DNA of 34,545 nucleotides from Actinomycetota bacterium (GCA_005883355.1 VAXG01000114.1:1-34545), one strand, 5' to 3'. Positions 1 through 7,339 are shown, numbered from the stretch's first letter. Made by a program: numbers and translations. The notes: generated by a model not told the origin, from the sequence alone.

Positions 1-1923
1 TGGGTCGGCAGCCACGCGGCCGGCGAGGTCCGGAAGATCGACCCGCGGACGAACACGATCGCCTTCACGAAGCAGCTCCGCCCCCAGACGAACCTCTGCT
101 GCGTCGCCGTGGGCGGCGGCTTCGCGTGGGCTGCACTCAATCCCAGCGGCGACCTCTGGAAGCTTGGTCCAGATGGGAGCCTCGTCGAGACGATCGAGCT
201 CCCCGGTCCGGTAAAGAGCCTGACGTACGCGGCGGGAGCGCTCTGGGCCTCGGTCGGCGAGCGAAGCGTGGTCGTCCGCGTCGACCCGACGACGAACGCC
301 GCGAAGACATACCCGGTCGGACACGACGTCATGGATGCGGACGTCCAGAACGGCCTGCTCGCCGCAGGAGTCCAACCGAGCGCAACGGACATCACCGCTG
401 GCCTCCATGGCGAGGTACTGCGCGTCGGGCTCAAGTCGCCGCTGCTCTTCGAGATCGGCGGATCGAACCTGCCCTCGACGGATCCGGCGCTGTACGCGCC
501 GTGGGACAAGAACCTGCTGCAGTTCGACTACGCGACCTGCGCTCGGCTCTACAACTATCCCGACATAACCGGAACAGCCGGTCGGCATGTCGTCCCGGAG
601 GTCGCATCCGGGCCTCCGAAGGTGTCCGACGGCGGGCACACCGTCACGATCACTGTCCGCGACCGGTACCGCTTCTCGCCTCCCGCGAACGCGCCGGTGA
701 CCGCGGCGTCGTTCCGGGACGCGATCGAGCGCGACCTCTCGCCGAAGTTCTCCCCCGACTACCTCGACCCGCGCTGGAAGGTTGTCGTGGGCGCGGAGGA
801 GTACCACGCTGGAAAGACTCCGCACGTCAGCGGCGTCAGCGCAGACGGGAACACGCTCGTGCTCCGGTTCACTCAGCCGGTGCCGGATCTCCCGAGGCTG
901 CTTGCCCTGAACGTGTTCTGCGCGGTTCCGCCGGGCACGCCGATCGTCGCGCACGGGCTCGACGCGCCAATCCCCTCCGCGGGGCCGTACTACCTCGCCG
1001 CCGAGACGGACTCGGTCGCGGTGCTGAAACGCAACCCCAACTACTCCGGCCCTCGGCCCCACCGTCTCGACGCGATCGTCTTCGAGCTCAACGTAGCCCC
1101 GCGGAATGCGGCGGCACGGATCGCGAACGGCACCCTCGACTACATCCTCGAGAACGACCCGGTGTTTAGCCCCGGCACGGCCGCGGCTCGGTCGGCGGGG
1201 TTTCACTACCGCCTTACGCCGGACTCCACCGGGCACGTCCTCTTCTTCGCCTTCAATACGGGACGTCCGCTCTTCGCTAGGCTGCGAATGCGGCGCGCCG
1301 TCCAATACGGGCTCGACCGGCTGACGCTCGCGCGCGACGATCCGAGCGGCCCGACCATCCCCGCGACACGTTTGCTCTCGCCGAGGGTCGACGACTACAT
1401 CGGGAGCCAGCTTTACCCGCTCGCCGGGGACGCGGCCCTCGGCCGCAGGCTCGCCGGCGGTCAGGCGCGCGCCGTCGTCTACACGTGGAATGACGCGCAA
1501 AACGCCGGATTCCTGCGCGACCTGCGTCGGCAGCTGGCGGCGATCGGGATCGGCTCGACGATCCGCACGATGACGAACGATGACTACGCCAATGGCTCGC
1601 TGGCGGCCAAGGCTGCCGCCTCCGACCTCGTCTGGGGCGGTCTCAACGCTGAGACGAGCGATCCGGTCTCGTACCTACAGGAGGTCGAGGCGGTCCTTCC
1701 GTCTCGCGACCGCGCGCAGCTCGAGAGGATCGCGCAACTCGCGTCACCCCAGCGTGAGAGGCGGGCGGCGGCACTCGCCCGACGGCTCGAAGTGGAGTCG
1801 CTCTTCGCCGTCTACGACCTCGGGGCGATTCCGGAGCTCGTCTCAAAGCGGCTCGGCTGCGTGGTTCACCAACCCGAGTACCCCGGCGTCGACCTCGCCG
1901 CCCTGTGCCTTCGGCAGGGCTGA
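1..1923 (+). CDS. ABC transporter substrate-binding protein (SBP_bac_5) with N-terminal beta-propeller part, 5' truncated
   Basis: The reading frame is open from base 1, so the true start lies upstream. The first ~110 visible codons have YVTN/virginiamycin-lyase-like propeller blades (VGSHAAGEVRKIDPRTNTI, then SVVVRVDPTTNAAKTYPVG). From about residue 130 the protein is a family 5 extracellular solute-binding domain: a YxxLxxYPD-like segment, LRFTQPVPDLPRLLAL, SAGPYYLA, LKRNPNYSGPRPHRLDAIVF and ALRRAVQYGLDR-type helices. Family 5 proteins bind peptides, oligosaccharides or metal chelates outside the membrane for an ABC importer; the ligand here cannot be told. In actinobacteria such proteins can carry extra N-terminal sensor domains, possibly lost here beyond the window edge. 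No permease or ATPase genes follow, so it may be an orphan or a sensor. Certain as SBP_bac_5, uncertain as transporter. Confidence 0.85.
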   Translation, partial: WVGSHAAGEVRKIDPRTNTIAFTKQLRPQTNLCCVAVGGGFAWAALNPSGDLWKLGPDGSLVETIELPGPVKSLTYAAGALWASVGERSVVVRVDPTTNAAKTYPVGHDVMDADVQNGLLAAGVQPSATDITAGLHGEVLRVGLKSPLLFEIGGSNLPSTDPALYAPWDKNLLQFDYATCARLYNYPDITGTAGRHVVPEVASGPPKVSDGGHTVTITVRDRYRFSPPANAPVTAASFRDAIERDLSPKFSPDYLDPRWKVVVGAEEYHAGKTPHVSGVSADGNTLVLRFTQPVPDLPRLLALNVFCAVPPGTPIVAHGLDAPIPSAGPYYLAAETDSVAVLKRNPNYSGPRPHRLDAIVFELNVAPRNAAARIANGTLDYILENDPVFSPGTAAARSAGFHYRLTPDSTGHVLFFAFNTGRPLFARLRMRRAVQYGLDRLTLARDDPSGPTIPATRLLSPRVDDYIGSQLYPLAGDAALGRRLAGGQARAVVYTWNDAQNAGFLRDLRRQLAAIGIGSTIRTMTNDDYANGSLAAKAAASDLVWGGLNAETSDPVSYLQEVEAVLPSRDRAQLERIAQLASPQRERRAAALARRLEVESLFAVYDLGAIPELVSKRLGCVVHQPEYPGVDLAALCLRQG

Positions 1924-2228
1924 AGCTAGGGAATCGCGCGCTTCGCCGCGACCATCCGCGCGTCCGCGTGCTGCTGCGCAGCGGCGGGTCGCCGTCGTAG
2001 GCGGCTCTGACGTGTGTCGTTCGATTCCTCGGTTCGTTGTCGATCTTGAGGAGCTGCCCGTCGCTCGAGCTGCCCGCGAATCCCGTCAGATCGCCGACAT
2101 CTTCAGAGTTGCGCTGCGCGTGCGCACCAACGGGACCATCGCGTGCGAAGGCGGAGCGCATCTTCAGATCAAGCTAATCGGCGGCACCGCGATGGTGTGG
2201 TTTGCGCAACGTATGGTTCCGCCCACTC

Positions 2229-2275
2229 CGCCGGGAAATCCGGCCCGCGCGCGGGCCATGATTGATTTCCCGGCG
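2229..2275. repeat. Compound inverted repeat (nested hairpin)
   Basis: Outer arms CGCCGGGAAATC (2229-2240) and GATTTCCCGGCG (2264-2275) are perfect 12-bp complements. They enclose a perfect 16-bp palindrome GGCCCGCGCGCGGGCC (2242-2257) and an asymmetric ATGATT bulge. Read as RNA or single-stranded DNA this is one long stem with a small terminal loop. It lies about 305 nt beyond the solute-binding gene and has no T-tract, so it is not a standard terminator. It may be a REP/MITE-like element or an unusual terminator. Confidence 0.7.
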
Positions 2276-2517
2276 TTCGTCTTTTGCCGAGGACCCTTTT
2301 CCGGCCGCGACGGGCAAAGCCCGCCACGGCTACGAGCTGTTCGAACGCCCTATCCGTAACGACGAACTACTCGCCGGTCTCAAGTGCGTGCAACGGCGCA
2401 CGTCGTGGAGCCCCGCTACCTATGACGTTTCTCACTGCTGATGCAGGCAACACATGAAACGCTGAGGGCTCGGAACGGCACCGTGCACATGGGGCCGGCT
2501 CGAAGACAGCTCCCGGG

Positions 2518-2550
2518 CTGGACGCGAGGTCTCTGGTCTCTGATAGAGAC
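2518..2550 (+). promoter_or_regulatory. Candidate promoter with operator-like GTCTCTG repeats
   Basis: Two tandem copies of GTCTCTG (2529-2535, 2536-2542) are followed by an inverted copy, giving the perfect palindrome GTCTCT-GAT-AGAGAC (2536-2550). A weak -35 (CTGGAC, 2518-2523) and -10 (GATAGA, 2542-2547) with an 18-nt spacer would place the palindrome over the -10. That is the usual position for a repressor such as a TetR-family protein. It sits 16 nt before the cupin start and just before its Shine-Dalgarno sequence. The palindrome is seen; promoter and repressor are inferred. Confidence 0.5.
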
Positions 2551-2566
2551 AGTGAGGAGAACAAGC

Positions 2567-2989
2567 ATGAAGATCACGAGAAACAGCATCGATACAACTG
2601 CGGGGCCCAGCGAGTGGTTCACGGGCGCGGTGTTCGTCGACACTGTTGCGGCACCGTCAGATGGCTCTCGCTTGAGCGCGAGTAGCGTCCACTTCACGCC
2701 CCGCGCACGTACCGCCTGGCACACTCATCCGAAAGGGCAGACGATCTGGGTCACCGAAGGCGTCGGCCTGTGCCAGTGCCGCGGCCGCTCGATCGAGGTG
2801 ATCCGACCTGGTGACCGCGTCTTCTTCGAGCCGAGTGAGGATCACTGGCATGGCGCGGCGCCCACGCGGTTCATGACGCACCTCGCAATGCTCGAGGTCG
2901 ACGACGAGGGAAACCCCGCAACCTGGAAGGAGCACGTGACCGACGAGGAGTATGGGGCGGCGCCAGCGCTCGACGGAGAAGGGAGGTAA
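2567..2989 (+). CDS. Small single-domain cupin protein
   Basis: 140 aa, ATG start with AGGAGA seven bases upstream; this start is preferred over longer in-frame options without a binding site. It is a cupin_2-type beta-barrel. The first metal motif shows H52, H54 and Q58 (WHTHPKGQTIWVTEG), and the second is PGDRVFFEPSEDHWHG with H93 and H95. Such small cupins bind a divalent metal and include quercetinase-like and carboxymuconolactone-decarboxylase-associated proteins; a substrate cannot be assigned. It ends 5 nt before the alcohol dehydrogenase start, so the two form an operon, and both may act on the same small oxidised metabolite. The palindrome just upstream suggests a dedicated repressor. 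Confidence 0.85.
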   Translation: MKITRNSIDTTAGPSEWFTGAVFVDTVAAPSDGSRLSASSVHFTPRARTAWHTHPKGQTIWVTEGVGLCQCRGRSIEVIRPGDRVFFEPSEDHWHGAAPTRFMTHLAMLEVDDEGNPATWKEHVTDEEYGAAPALDGEGR

Positions 2990-2994
2990 GCGCG

Positions 2995-4029
2995 ATGCGC
3001 GCGACCCTCCTTTACGGCGCCGGAGAGGTCAGGGTCGAGACTGTCCCCGACGCCGAGATTGTCGAGTCGACGGACGCCGTAATCACCGTCACCAACGCCT
3101 GCATCTGCGGGAGCGATCTCTGGCCGTACAAGTCGATGGAGCCGAGCGAGATCGGCCGCCCGATGGGACACGAGGCCGTCGGAGTCGTCGAAGCGGTCGG
3201 CGCCGATGTCCACACGTTGAAAATCGGTGACGTTGTCGTCATGCCCTTCGCATATTCCGACGGCTCATGCGTCTTCTGCCATGAGGGCCTGCATACGTCC
3301 TGTCTCCATGGGGGGTTCTTCGGGAATGCCGACGTCGGCGGAGCACAAGCGGAAGCCCAGCGTGTCCCGCAGGCGGACGGCACGCTCTTCGTCCTGCCGG
3401 CCGGCAAAGACGATGCGCTGATGCGCTCCCTGCTCACGCTCTCCGACGTGATGGGAACGGGCCATCACGCCGCCGTTGCTGCGAGGGTTGGTCCAGGCAA
3501 GACGGTGGCCGTTGTGGGAGACGGTGCGGTCGGCCTGTGCGGCGTCATCGCCGCAAAGCGACTCGGAGCCGAGCAGATCATCATCATGGGCCGGCACGCC
3601 GACCGGATCACCTTGGCCAAGGAGTTCGGCGCGACTGATGTCGTCAGCGAGCGCGGAGCGGAGGCGGTAGAGCGGGTGAAGGAGCTCACCGGCGGCTACG
3701 GCGTCCACGCCGTCCTGGAGTGCGTCGGCCTCGACCAGTCCATGGAGACTGCGATCGGCATCGCTCGTCCTGGTGGCGCAGTCGGCCGAGTTGGCGTCCC
3801 CCAGAGCGAGACAATTCCTGCCTCGCGACCGGCGTTCTTCGAGAACATCACGATCAGCGGTGGACCCGCGCCGGCGCGCGCGTACATCGAAGAACTGCTC
3901 CCGGACATCCTCGACGGCCGGATCGAACCAGGCCGGGTCTTCGACCGCGTCGTCGGTCTCGACGAGGTCCCGAACGGGTACCGGGCGATGGACGAGCGGG
4001 AAGCAATCAAGGTCATGGTCGAGCCATAA
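2995..4029 (+). CDS. Zinc-dependent medium-chain alcohol dehydrogenase
   Basis: 344 aa, ATG start with GGGAGG just upstream. This is an MDR-superfamily NAD(P)-dependent dehydrogenase: GroES-like domain with catalytic zinc ligands C38 and H59-E60 (GHEAVG), D151 as a likely further ligand, and a Rossmann fold starting at GDGAVG (175-180). It oxidises an alcohol or reduces an aldehyde in the cytoplasm. The structural zinc loop (89-103) keeps C92, C95 and C103, but the first of the usual four cysteines is Asp89 (DGSCVFCHEGLHTSC), so the lobe may be altered. Length is normal. It is the second gene of the cupin operon. Closest in style to threonine/sorbitol-type or formaldehyde-dehydrogenase-like MDRs; substrate unknown. 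Confidence 0.9.
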   Translation: MRATLLYGAGEVRVETVPDAEIVESTDAVITVTNACICGSDLWPYKSMEPSEIGRPMGHEAVGVVEAVGADVHTLKIGDVVVMPFAYSDGSCVFCHEGLHTSCLHGGFFGNADVGGAQAEAQRVPQADGTLFVLPAGKDDALMRSLLTLSDVMGTGHHAAVAARVGPGKTVAVVGDGAVGLCGVIAAKRLGAEQIIIMGRHADRITLAKEFGATDVVSERGAEAVERVKELTGGYGVHAVLECVGLDQSMETAIGIARPGGAVGRVGVPQSETIPASRPAFFENITISGGPAPARAYIEELLPDILDGRIEPGRVFDRVVGLDEVPNGYRAMDEREAIKVMVEP

Positions 4030-4050
4030 GACAGGCGGCCCGGCGACTCG

Positions 4051-4827
4051 TCAGCGCAGCTCAGCGAGGCGCTGCGCGACGGCATCAGTGTGCGGTAGAC
4101 GCGCCTCAGCGCCCTCGCGCAAGAGCGCAAGAACGGATGCGGCAAGGGCTGCCCTGAGCGCCACAGGCTCGGCCGCGCCGACGTGCGCATCCTCGAATCG
4201 TGCGAGGGTCTCAGCCGAAAGGTCGTCGTAGCCGCGCGCCTGCACCGCGGGTAACCCTTGGCGGAGGCAGGCAAGCGAGAGTGCGTGGTCGCGCACGGCG
4301 CCGACGTAATGCTCGGCTTGCCAGACACGCCCACGCTCGATGCACGCGCGCGCATGGAGCGCGTAGATGACGCCCCATCCGAAGACGTCGCGGGCGATCG
4401 AGGGCGTGGGAATGAAGAGGTCCCCCGCGACGGGTGGTGTGCGAACCTCGGACTCGCCCGCGGCCGTCTCGCCGAACAGAAGCCGGAATCGTGGCCCGGC
4501 AGGACGAAACTGAGCCGCCGGCGTCATCGAGAGGTCGAACTGAAGCGCGTCCGGCAACAGGAACACGCGGTAGATGGTTGGACCGCGCTCGAGGTCGGCA
4601 AGGTGCACCGCGTCCCGCTCCCCGATCAGCGTTCGCGTCCAGTCGTCGAGCACCTCAGCGGCCGGCACGTGGTCAGCGATACCGAACGTGAGGTCCAAGT
4701 CGGAGAAGCGGTCGCCGCCCTCAACGGCGAGCGAGCCTACGACGGCTCCAGCGACGACGCGCTCATCTTCCTCCGCGAGCCGCAGCAGATGCTCCCGAAG
4801 AGCATCCCGCTGCTCAACCGTGAACAC
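4051..4827 (-). CDS. Minimal-fold nucleotidyltransferase domain protein
   Basis: 258 aa, GTG start. The N-terminal half is a polymerase-beta-like nucleotidyltransferase domain: GSLAVEGGDRFSDLDL (31-46) supplies the GS motif and metal-binding D43 and D45, with D98 (LQFDLSM) as the third acidic residue. The C-terminal half (~150-258) is alpha-helical, as in kanamycin/lincosamide nucleotidyltransferases and HEPN-like partners. The family transfers NMP groups to antibiotics or other acceptors, but this subgroup is uncharacterised. It is convergent with the dehydrogenase and divergent from the next cupin gene. A -10 box TAGAAT (complement of 4836-4841) ends 8 nt before the GTG, suggesting a leaderless message. 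It could also be one half of a toxin-antitoxin-like pair, but no partner gene is beside it. Confidence 0.8.
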   Translation of the reverse strand: MFTVEQRDALREHLLRLAEEDERVVAGAVVGSLAVEGGDRFSDLDLTFGIADHVPAAEVLDDWTRTLIGERDAVHLADLERGPTIYRVFLLPDALQFDLSMTPAAQFRPAGPRFRLLFGETAAGESEVRTPPVAGDLFIPTPSIARDVFGWGVIYALHARACIERGRVWQAEHYVGAVRDHALSLACLRQGLPAVQARGYDDLSAETLARFEDAHVGAAEPVALRAALAASVLALLREGAEARLPHTDAVAQRLAELR

Positions 4828-4835
4828 GAGCCGCG

Positions 4836-4886
4836 ATTCTAGCGCTGCGTGGGATCGACCTTTGTGGCCTGAAGCGTCCGTATACT
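4836..4886. promoter_or_regulatory. Divergent leaderless promoters
   Basis: Two -10 boxes face away from each other between divergent genes. On the minus strand TAGAAT (complement of 4836-4841) ends 8 nt before the nucleotidyltransferase GTG. On the plus strand TATACT (4881-4886) ends 6 nt before the cupin GTG at 4893. Neither gene has a Shine-Dalgarno sequence. The -35 regions are weak (GACCTT, 4857-4862, for the plus promoter, 18-nt spacer). With a start site about 7 nt after the -10, both messages would begin at or next to the start codon. Confidence 0.6.
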
Positions 4887-4892
4887 CGCGCC

Positions 4893-5447
4893 GTGTCCGG
4901 GGCGCCGCTCAACAACTCTGGCTCGGGCCTCGCACCCGCCGGCGACGGCTGGTTCGTCGTGAACGTGCGCGACACGCAGTGGTTGACGTCCGAGAACGGC
5001 GAAAAGAAGCCGTCCGGCTCGGAGTGTTCCTTCGAGAGCCAGGAGTTCGAGTTCCCGCAGCTCGGCATCAGACTCCACGTCCTCGAGCCGGGCGAACCGA
5101 ACGGGCTCTACCACTCCGAATCGGAGCAGGAGGATTTTCTGGTTCTCTCCGGGGAGTGCACGCTCCTCGTCGAGGGTGAGGAGCGGGTCCTCAGGCCTTG
5201 GGACTTCTTCCACAGTCCGGCCGGCACCGAGCACATCTTCCTGGGCGCCGGCGACGGACCGTGCGTGATCCTGATGGCCGGTGCGCGGTCCGAGCCCTGG
5301 CAGGTGCACTACCCGGTGTCGGAGTTCGCGGCGCGCTACGGCGCAAGCGTGGACGAGGAGACGTCCGATCCGAGGCAGGCGTACGCACAGTTCGAGCCGT
5401 CACGGCGGGAGCGGCCGTCGTACTGGGATCGCCTCCCATGGGCCTAG
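4893..5447 (+). CDS. Cupin domain protein
   Basis: 184 aa, GTG start fixed by the leaderless -10 TATACT six bases upstream. A single cupin_2 barrel spans about 58-135: GEPNGLYHSESEQEDFLVL replaces the usual HxH with YHSESEQED, keeping one His and acidic residues, and the second motif is PWDFFHSPAGTEHIF. This pattern is common in cupins that bind metal or a sugar-like ligand without a known reaction. The C-terminal ~45 aa extend beyond the barrel and end in SYWDRLPW. It lies 57 nt before the next gene and may be co-transcribed with it. The function cannot be stated. Confidence 0.8.
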   Translation: MSGAPLNNSGSGLAPAGDGWFVVNVRDTQWLTSENGEKKPSGSECSFESQEFEFPQLGIRLHVLEPGEPNGLYHSESEQEDFLVLSGECTLLVEGEERVLRPWDFFHSPAGTEHIFLGAGDGPCVILMAGARSEPWQVHYPVSEFAARYGASVDEETSDPRQAYAQFEPSRRERPSYWDRLPWA

Positions 5448-5504
5448 CCCCGAGCACCTGTGCATGGCCAATCTGGATCAGTATCTTCACAGCGTGAGGC
5501 GCAG

Positions 5505-6074
5505 GTGATCGAGGAGATCCGGCCGGGGCTGAAGCGCTGGGTGTCCGAACATCCCGAGTGGAAGCCAGAAGAGGACGAGCTCGACGAGTCGTACCGGCCC
5601 GTTGCGAGCGTCGTCTTCAACTCGTTGGACGCGTTGGTGTTCATCGACCCGCTCGTACCGGACTCGCTGTGGCCCGCAATCGACGCTGAAGTGAAGGCGA
5701 GCGTCGTTCCGGTCGTCCTCGTCGTGACGACCATCAAGTTCCACGTTCGGAGCCGCGACGAGATGGTGCGGCGCTACGGTGCAAAGCTCGGTGGCGAGGC
5801 CGCGGGCGTGCGTGCGTTTCCCGCGGCTCGCGGGGACGAAGTCGCCCTCTGGCTCGAAGGACCGCGAGCGGTCGTGTTCGGCGACGCGGTTCTTGGCGAT
5901 CAGGGCGGAGGCCTGCGGCTGGCTCCCTGGTTCAAGACCGCTGAGGATCGCGAGCGAACGCGACAGGCACTCCTGCCTCTGTTGGACCTCCCGGTGGAGA
6001 TCGTCCTGCCCGCGCACGGCGATCCCGTCTTGGAAAATCGGCGCGCGGCGCTCGCAGAGTCACTGGCCGCTTGA
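5505..6074 (+). CDS. Metallo-beta-lactamase-fold protein lacking the HxHxDH motif
   Basis: 189 aa from GTG 5505, chosen because GAGG lies 6 nt upstream; an earlier GTG at 5460 adds 15 unsupported residues. The order of strands follows the MBL fold: ALVFIDPLVP (43-52), VVLVVTTIKFHVRSRDEM where THxHxDH should be (H80 and D85 only), RAVVFGDAVLGDQ (D127) and VEIVLPAHGDPV (H171). H80, D127 and H171 could still hold one metal, but the dinuclear site is gone. I believe this His-x-Arg variant recurs in actinobacteria as an unstudied MBL-like family; that is recollection, not a search. It may be a binding protein or a hydrolase with a changed site. It is convergent with the nickel/cobalt transporter. 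Confidence 0.7.
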   Translation: MIEEIRPGLKRWVSEHPEWKPEEDELDESYRPVASVVFNSLDALVFIDPLVPDSLWPAIDAEVKASVVPVVLVVTTIKFHVRSRDEMVRRYGAKLGGEAAGVRAFPAARGDEVALWLEGPRAVVFGDAVLGDQGGGLRLAPWFKTAEDRERTRQALLPLLDLPVEIVLPAHGDPVLENRRAALAESLAA

Positions 6075-6098
6075 TCCGGTAGTTCCTCCTGCCTTGCC

Positions 6099-7148
6099 TC
6101 AGCCGTTCTCGACCATTGCACGCCAGCGGTCCTCGATTCGGCGAGTCTTCCAAAGGAGGACTGAGAAGGCCCAGGTTACGACGAAGAGGCCAACGACGAC
6201 GTAGCCGATGTTGCCGAAGTTGAGGTTGTCGAGGAAGGCCCAGAAGCCACCGTAGAGGGAAAACTTCGCGGCCGTAACCTGCAGCAGCTCGATCATGCCG
6301 ATGATGAGCGCGACTGCGACCGACAGGCTGGTGACGGTGATGTTGTAGTAGACCTTCCGGATCGGGTTGGAGAAGGCCCAGCCGTAGGCGTGGCTCATGA
6401 AGGCTCCGTCGGCCGTGTCCATCAGGCTCATTCCGGCGGCGAAGATGATCGGGAGCGAGATGATCGCGAGAAACGGGACGTTATGGGTGGCGACCCCGGC
6501 TGCGATCGCGAGTAGACCGATTTCGGTGGCGGTGTCGAAGCCGAGGCCGAAGAGGACGCCGAGCGGATACATCTTCCAGCTCGCGTTGATCCGATCGCCG
6601 ACGCGCTTGAGGAAGAACCGGCTCATCAGTCCCTGGTTTTGCAACGCCTCTTCGAGCTTCTGCTCGTTGTAGGCCCCGCGCTTCATCTGCCGGAAGACAC
6701 CGAGGATGTCGAGGAGAACGACGAGGTTGAGCAGCCCGATCAGCAGCAGAAAGGTTCCCGAGACTGAAGCTCCGATATAGCCGCCGACGTTCTGGAATCC
6801 CGGGATCCTCGAGTTCACCGTCTTTGCAGCCAGCGCCAGGCCGGCTGCGAGCGAGAAGACAACCGTCGAGTGGCCGAGCGAGAAGAAGAAGCCGACGCCC
6901 ATTGAGCGTTTGCCATCCTGGAGAAGCTTCCGCGTCGTGTTGTCGATCGCCGCGATGTGATCGGCGTCGAACGCATGCCGGAGCCCGAACGTGTAAGCGA
7001 GCGAGCCGAGACCGGCGAGCGCAGGGTTGTGTCTCGCGTAATAGAGGAAGAGCCCCCAGCCGAGGAGGTGCAGGAACAAGACGCCACCTCCGAATGCGGA
7101 GAGCCGGAGCCACTCTGGGCGGCTAAGCGCTTTCGTCCACCGGGTCAT
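6099..7148 (-). CDS. HoxN/NixA-family nickel/cobalt transporter (NiCoT)
   Basis: 349 aa, ATG start with AGGAG six bases upstream. A polytopic inner-membrane permease with about eight hydrophobic segments. The signature RHAFDADHIAAIDN (57-70) in helix II is the metal-selectivity motif of the family, and FSLGHSTVV, GFDTATEI and DTADGAFM match its other conserved blocks. It imports Ni2+ and/or Co2+ with high affinity for metalloenzymes or cobalamin. Metal preference cannot be read from sequence, and no urease, hydrogenase or cobalamin genes lie nearby. The leader contains a long interrupted inverted repeat (7203-7288), a candidate RNA control element. Confidence 0.93.
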   Translation of the reverse strand: MTRWTKALSRPEWLRLSAFGGGVLFLHLLGWGLFLYYARHNPALAGLGSLAYTFGLRHAFDADHIAAIDNTTRKLLQDGKRSMGVGFFFSLGHSTVVFSLAAGLALAAKTVNSRIPGFQNVGGYIGASVSGTFLLLIGLLNLVVLLDILGVFRQMKRGAYNEQKLEEALQNQGLMSRFFLKRVGDRINASWKMYPLGVLFGLGFDTATEIGLLAIAAGVATHNVPFLAIISLPIIFAAGMSLMDTADGAFMSHAYGWAFSNPIRKVYYNITVTSLSVAVALIIGMIELLQVTAAKFSLYGGFWAFLDNLNFGNIGYVVVGLFVVTWAFSVLLWKTRRIEDRWRAMVENG

Positions 7149-7202
7149 CGCCTGTCTCCTTCGGTCGGGGGCTTATAGCAACTTGCTTGCAAGAGGCCCT
7201 CC

Positions 7203-7288
7203 GGCATTCAGACGGGCTCTCGCCATCTGCGTCGCGACTGATTCGCAACACCCGGGCAGCTGGTTCGGTCCGTCTGAGCAGGCATGCC
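7203..7288 (-). promoter_or_regulatory. Structured leader candidate upstream of the nickel/cobalt transporter
   Basis: GGCATTCAGACGG (7203-7215) pairs with CCGTCTGA (7270-7277) and, after a 6-nt bulge, ATGCC (7284-7288), making a 13-bp interrupted helix around a 54-nt insert. The insert contains the palindromes GTCGCGAC and CCCGGG. The element ends about 55 nt upstream of the transporter ATG on the minus strand, where metal or cobalamin riboswitches sit. It does not clearly match the cobalamin B12 box or the NiCo motif. The pairing is seen; a riboswitch role is inferred. Confidence 0.4.
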
Positions 7289-7290
7289 TT

Positions 7291-7323
7291 TATGATCTGC
7301 CCACGTAGTACATCGGCGCCGAT
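7291..7323 (+). promoter_or_regulatory. -10 box and 12-bp palindrome before the ribosomal-protection gene
   Basis: TATGAT (7291-7296) is a near-consensus -10, though no good -35 is visible. It would start a leader of about 100 nt before GTG 7401. Within that leader lies the perfect palindrome ATCGGCGCCGAT (7312-7323), between the divergent transporter and GTPase genes, suitable as a regulator binding site for either. Confidence 0.4.
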
Positions 7324-7339
7324 CGACCAAGGAGCGGAG

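Larger units (their letters stand above)
1924..2566. other. Gene-less stretch (about 640 bases)
   Basis: I see no convincing gene here: open frames on either strand are short or arginine-rich shadows without a ribosome binding site. The stretch holds a strong compound inverted repeat (2229-2275), a small hairpin CGGGC-aaa-GCCCG (2311-2323) and the operator-like repeats before the cupin gene. One frame (about 2262-2439, plus strand, ending TGA) reads like ordinary protein (HGYELFERPIRNDELLAGLK) but has no start codon or recognisable family; it could be a gene relic. Confidence 0.6.

Noticed and set aside
2010-2035. tRNA T-arm-like GTTCGATTCC
   Set aside because: Flanking bases do not form a T-stem, and no acceptor stem or anticodon arm can be drawn.
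2262-2439. Protein-like open frame (HGYELFERPIRNDELL) in the gene-less stretch
   Set aside because: No start codon, no ribosome binding site and no recognised family; recorded only as a possible relic.
7183-7260. Cobalamin riboswitch (B12-box-like segment on the minus strand)
   Set aside because: Only the flanks of the B12 box agree and the conserved centre does not; the core is also too short. Kept only as an unclassified structured leader.
7270-7300. Plus-strand CTGAGCAGGC resembling the start of a NiCo riboswitch
   Set aside because: The rest of the motif is missing, the strand is wrong for the transporter, and the downstream gene is a GTPase.
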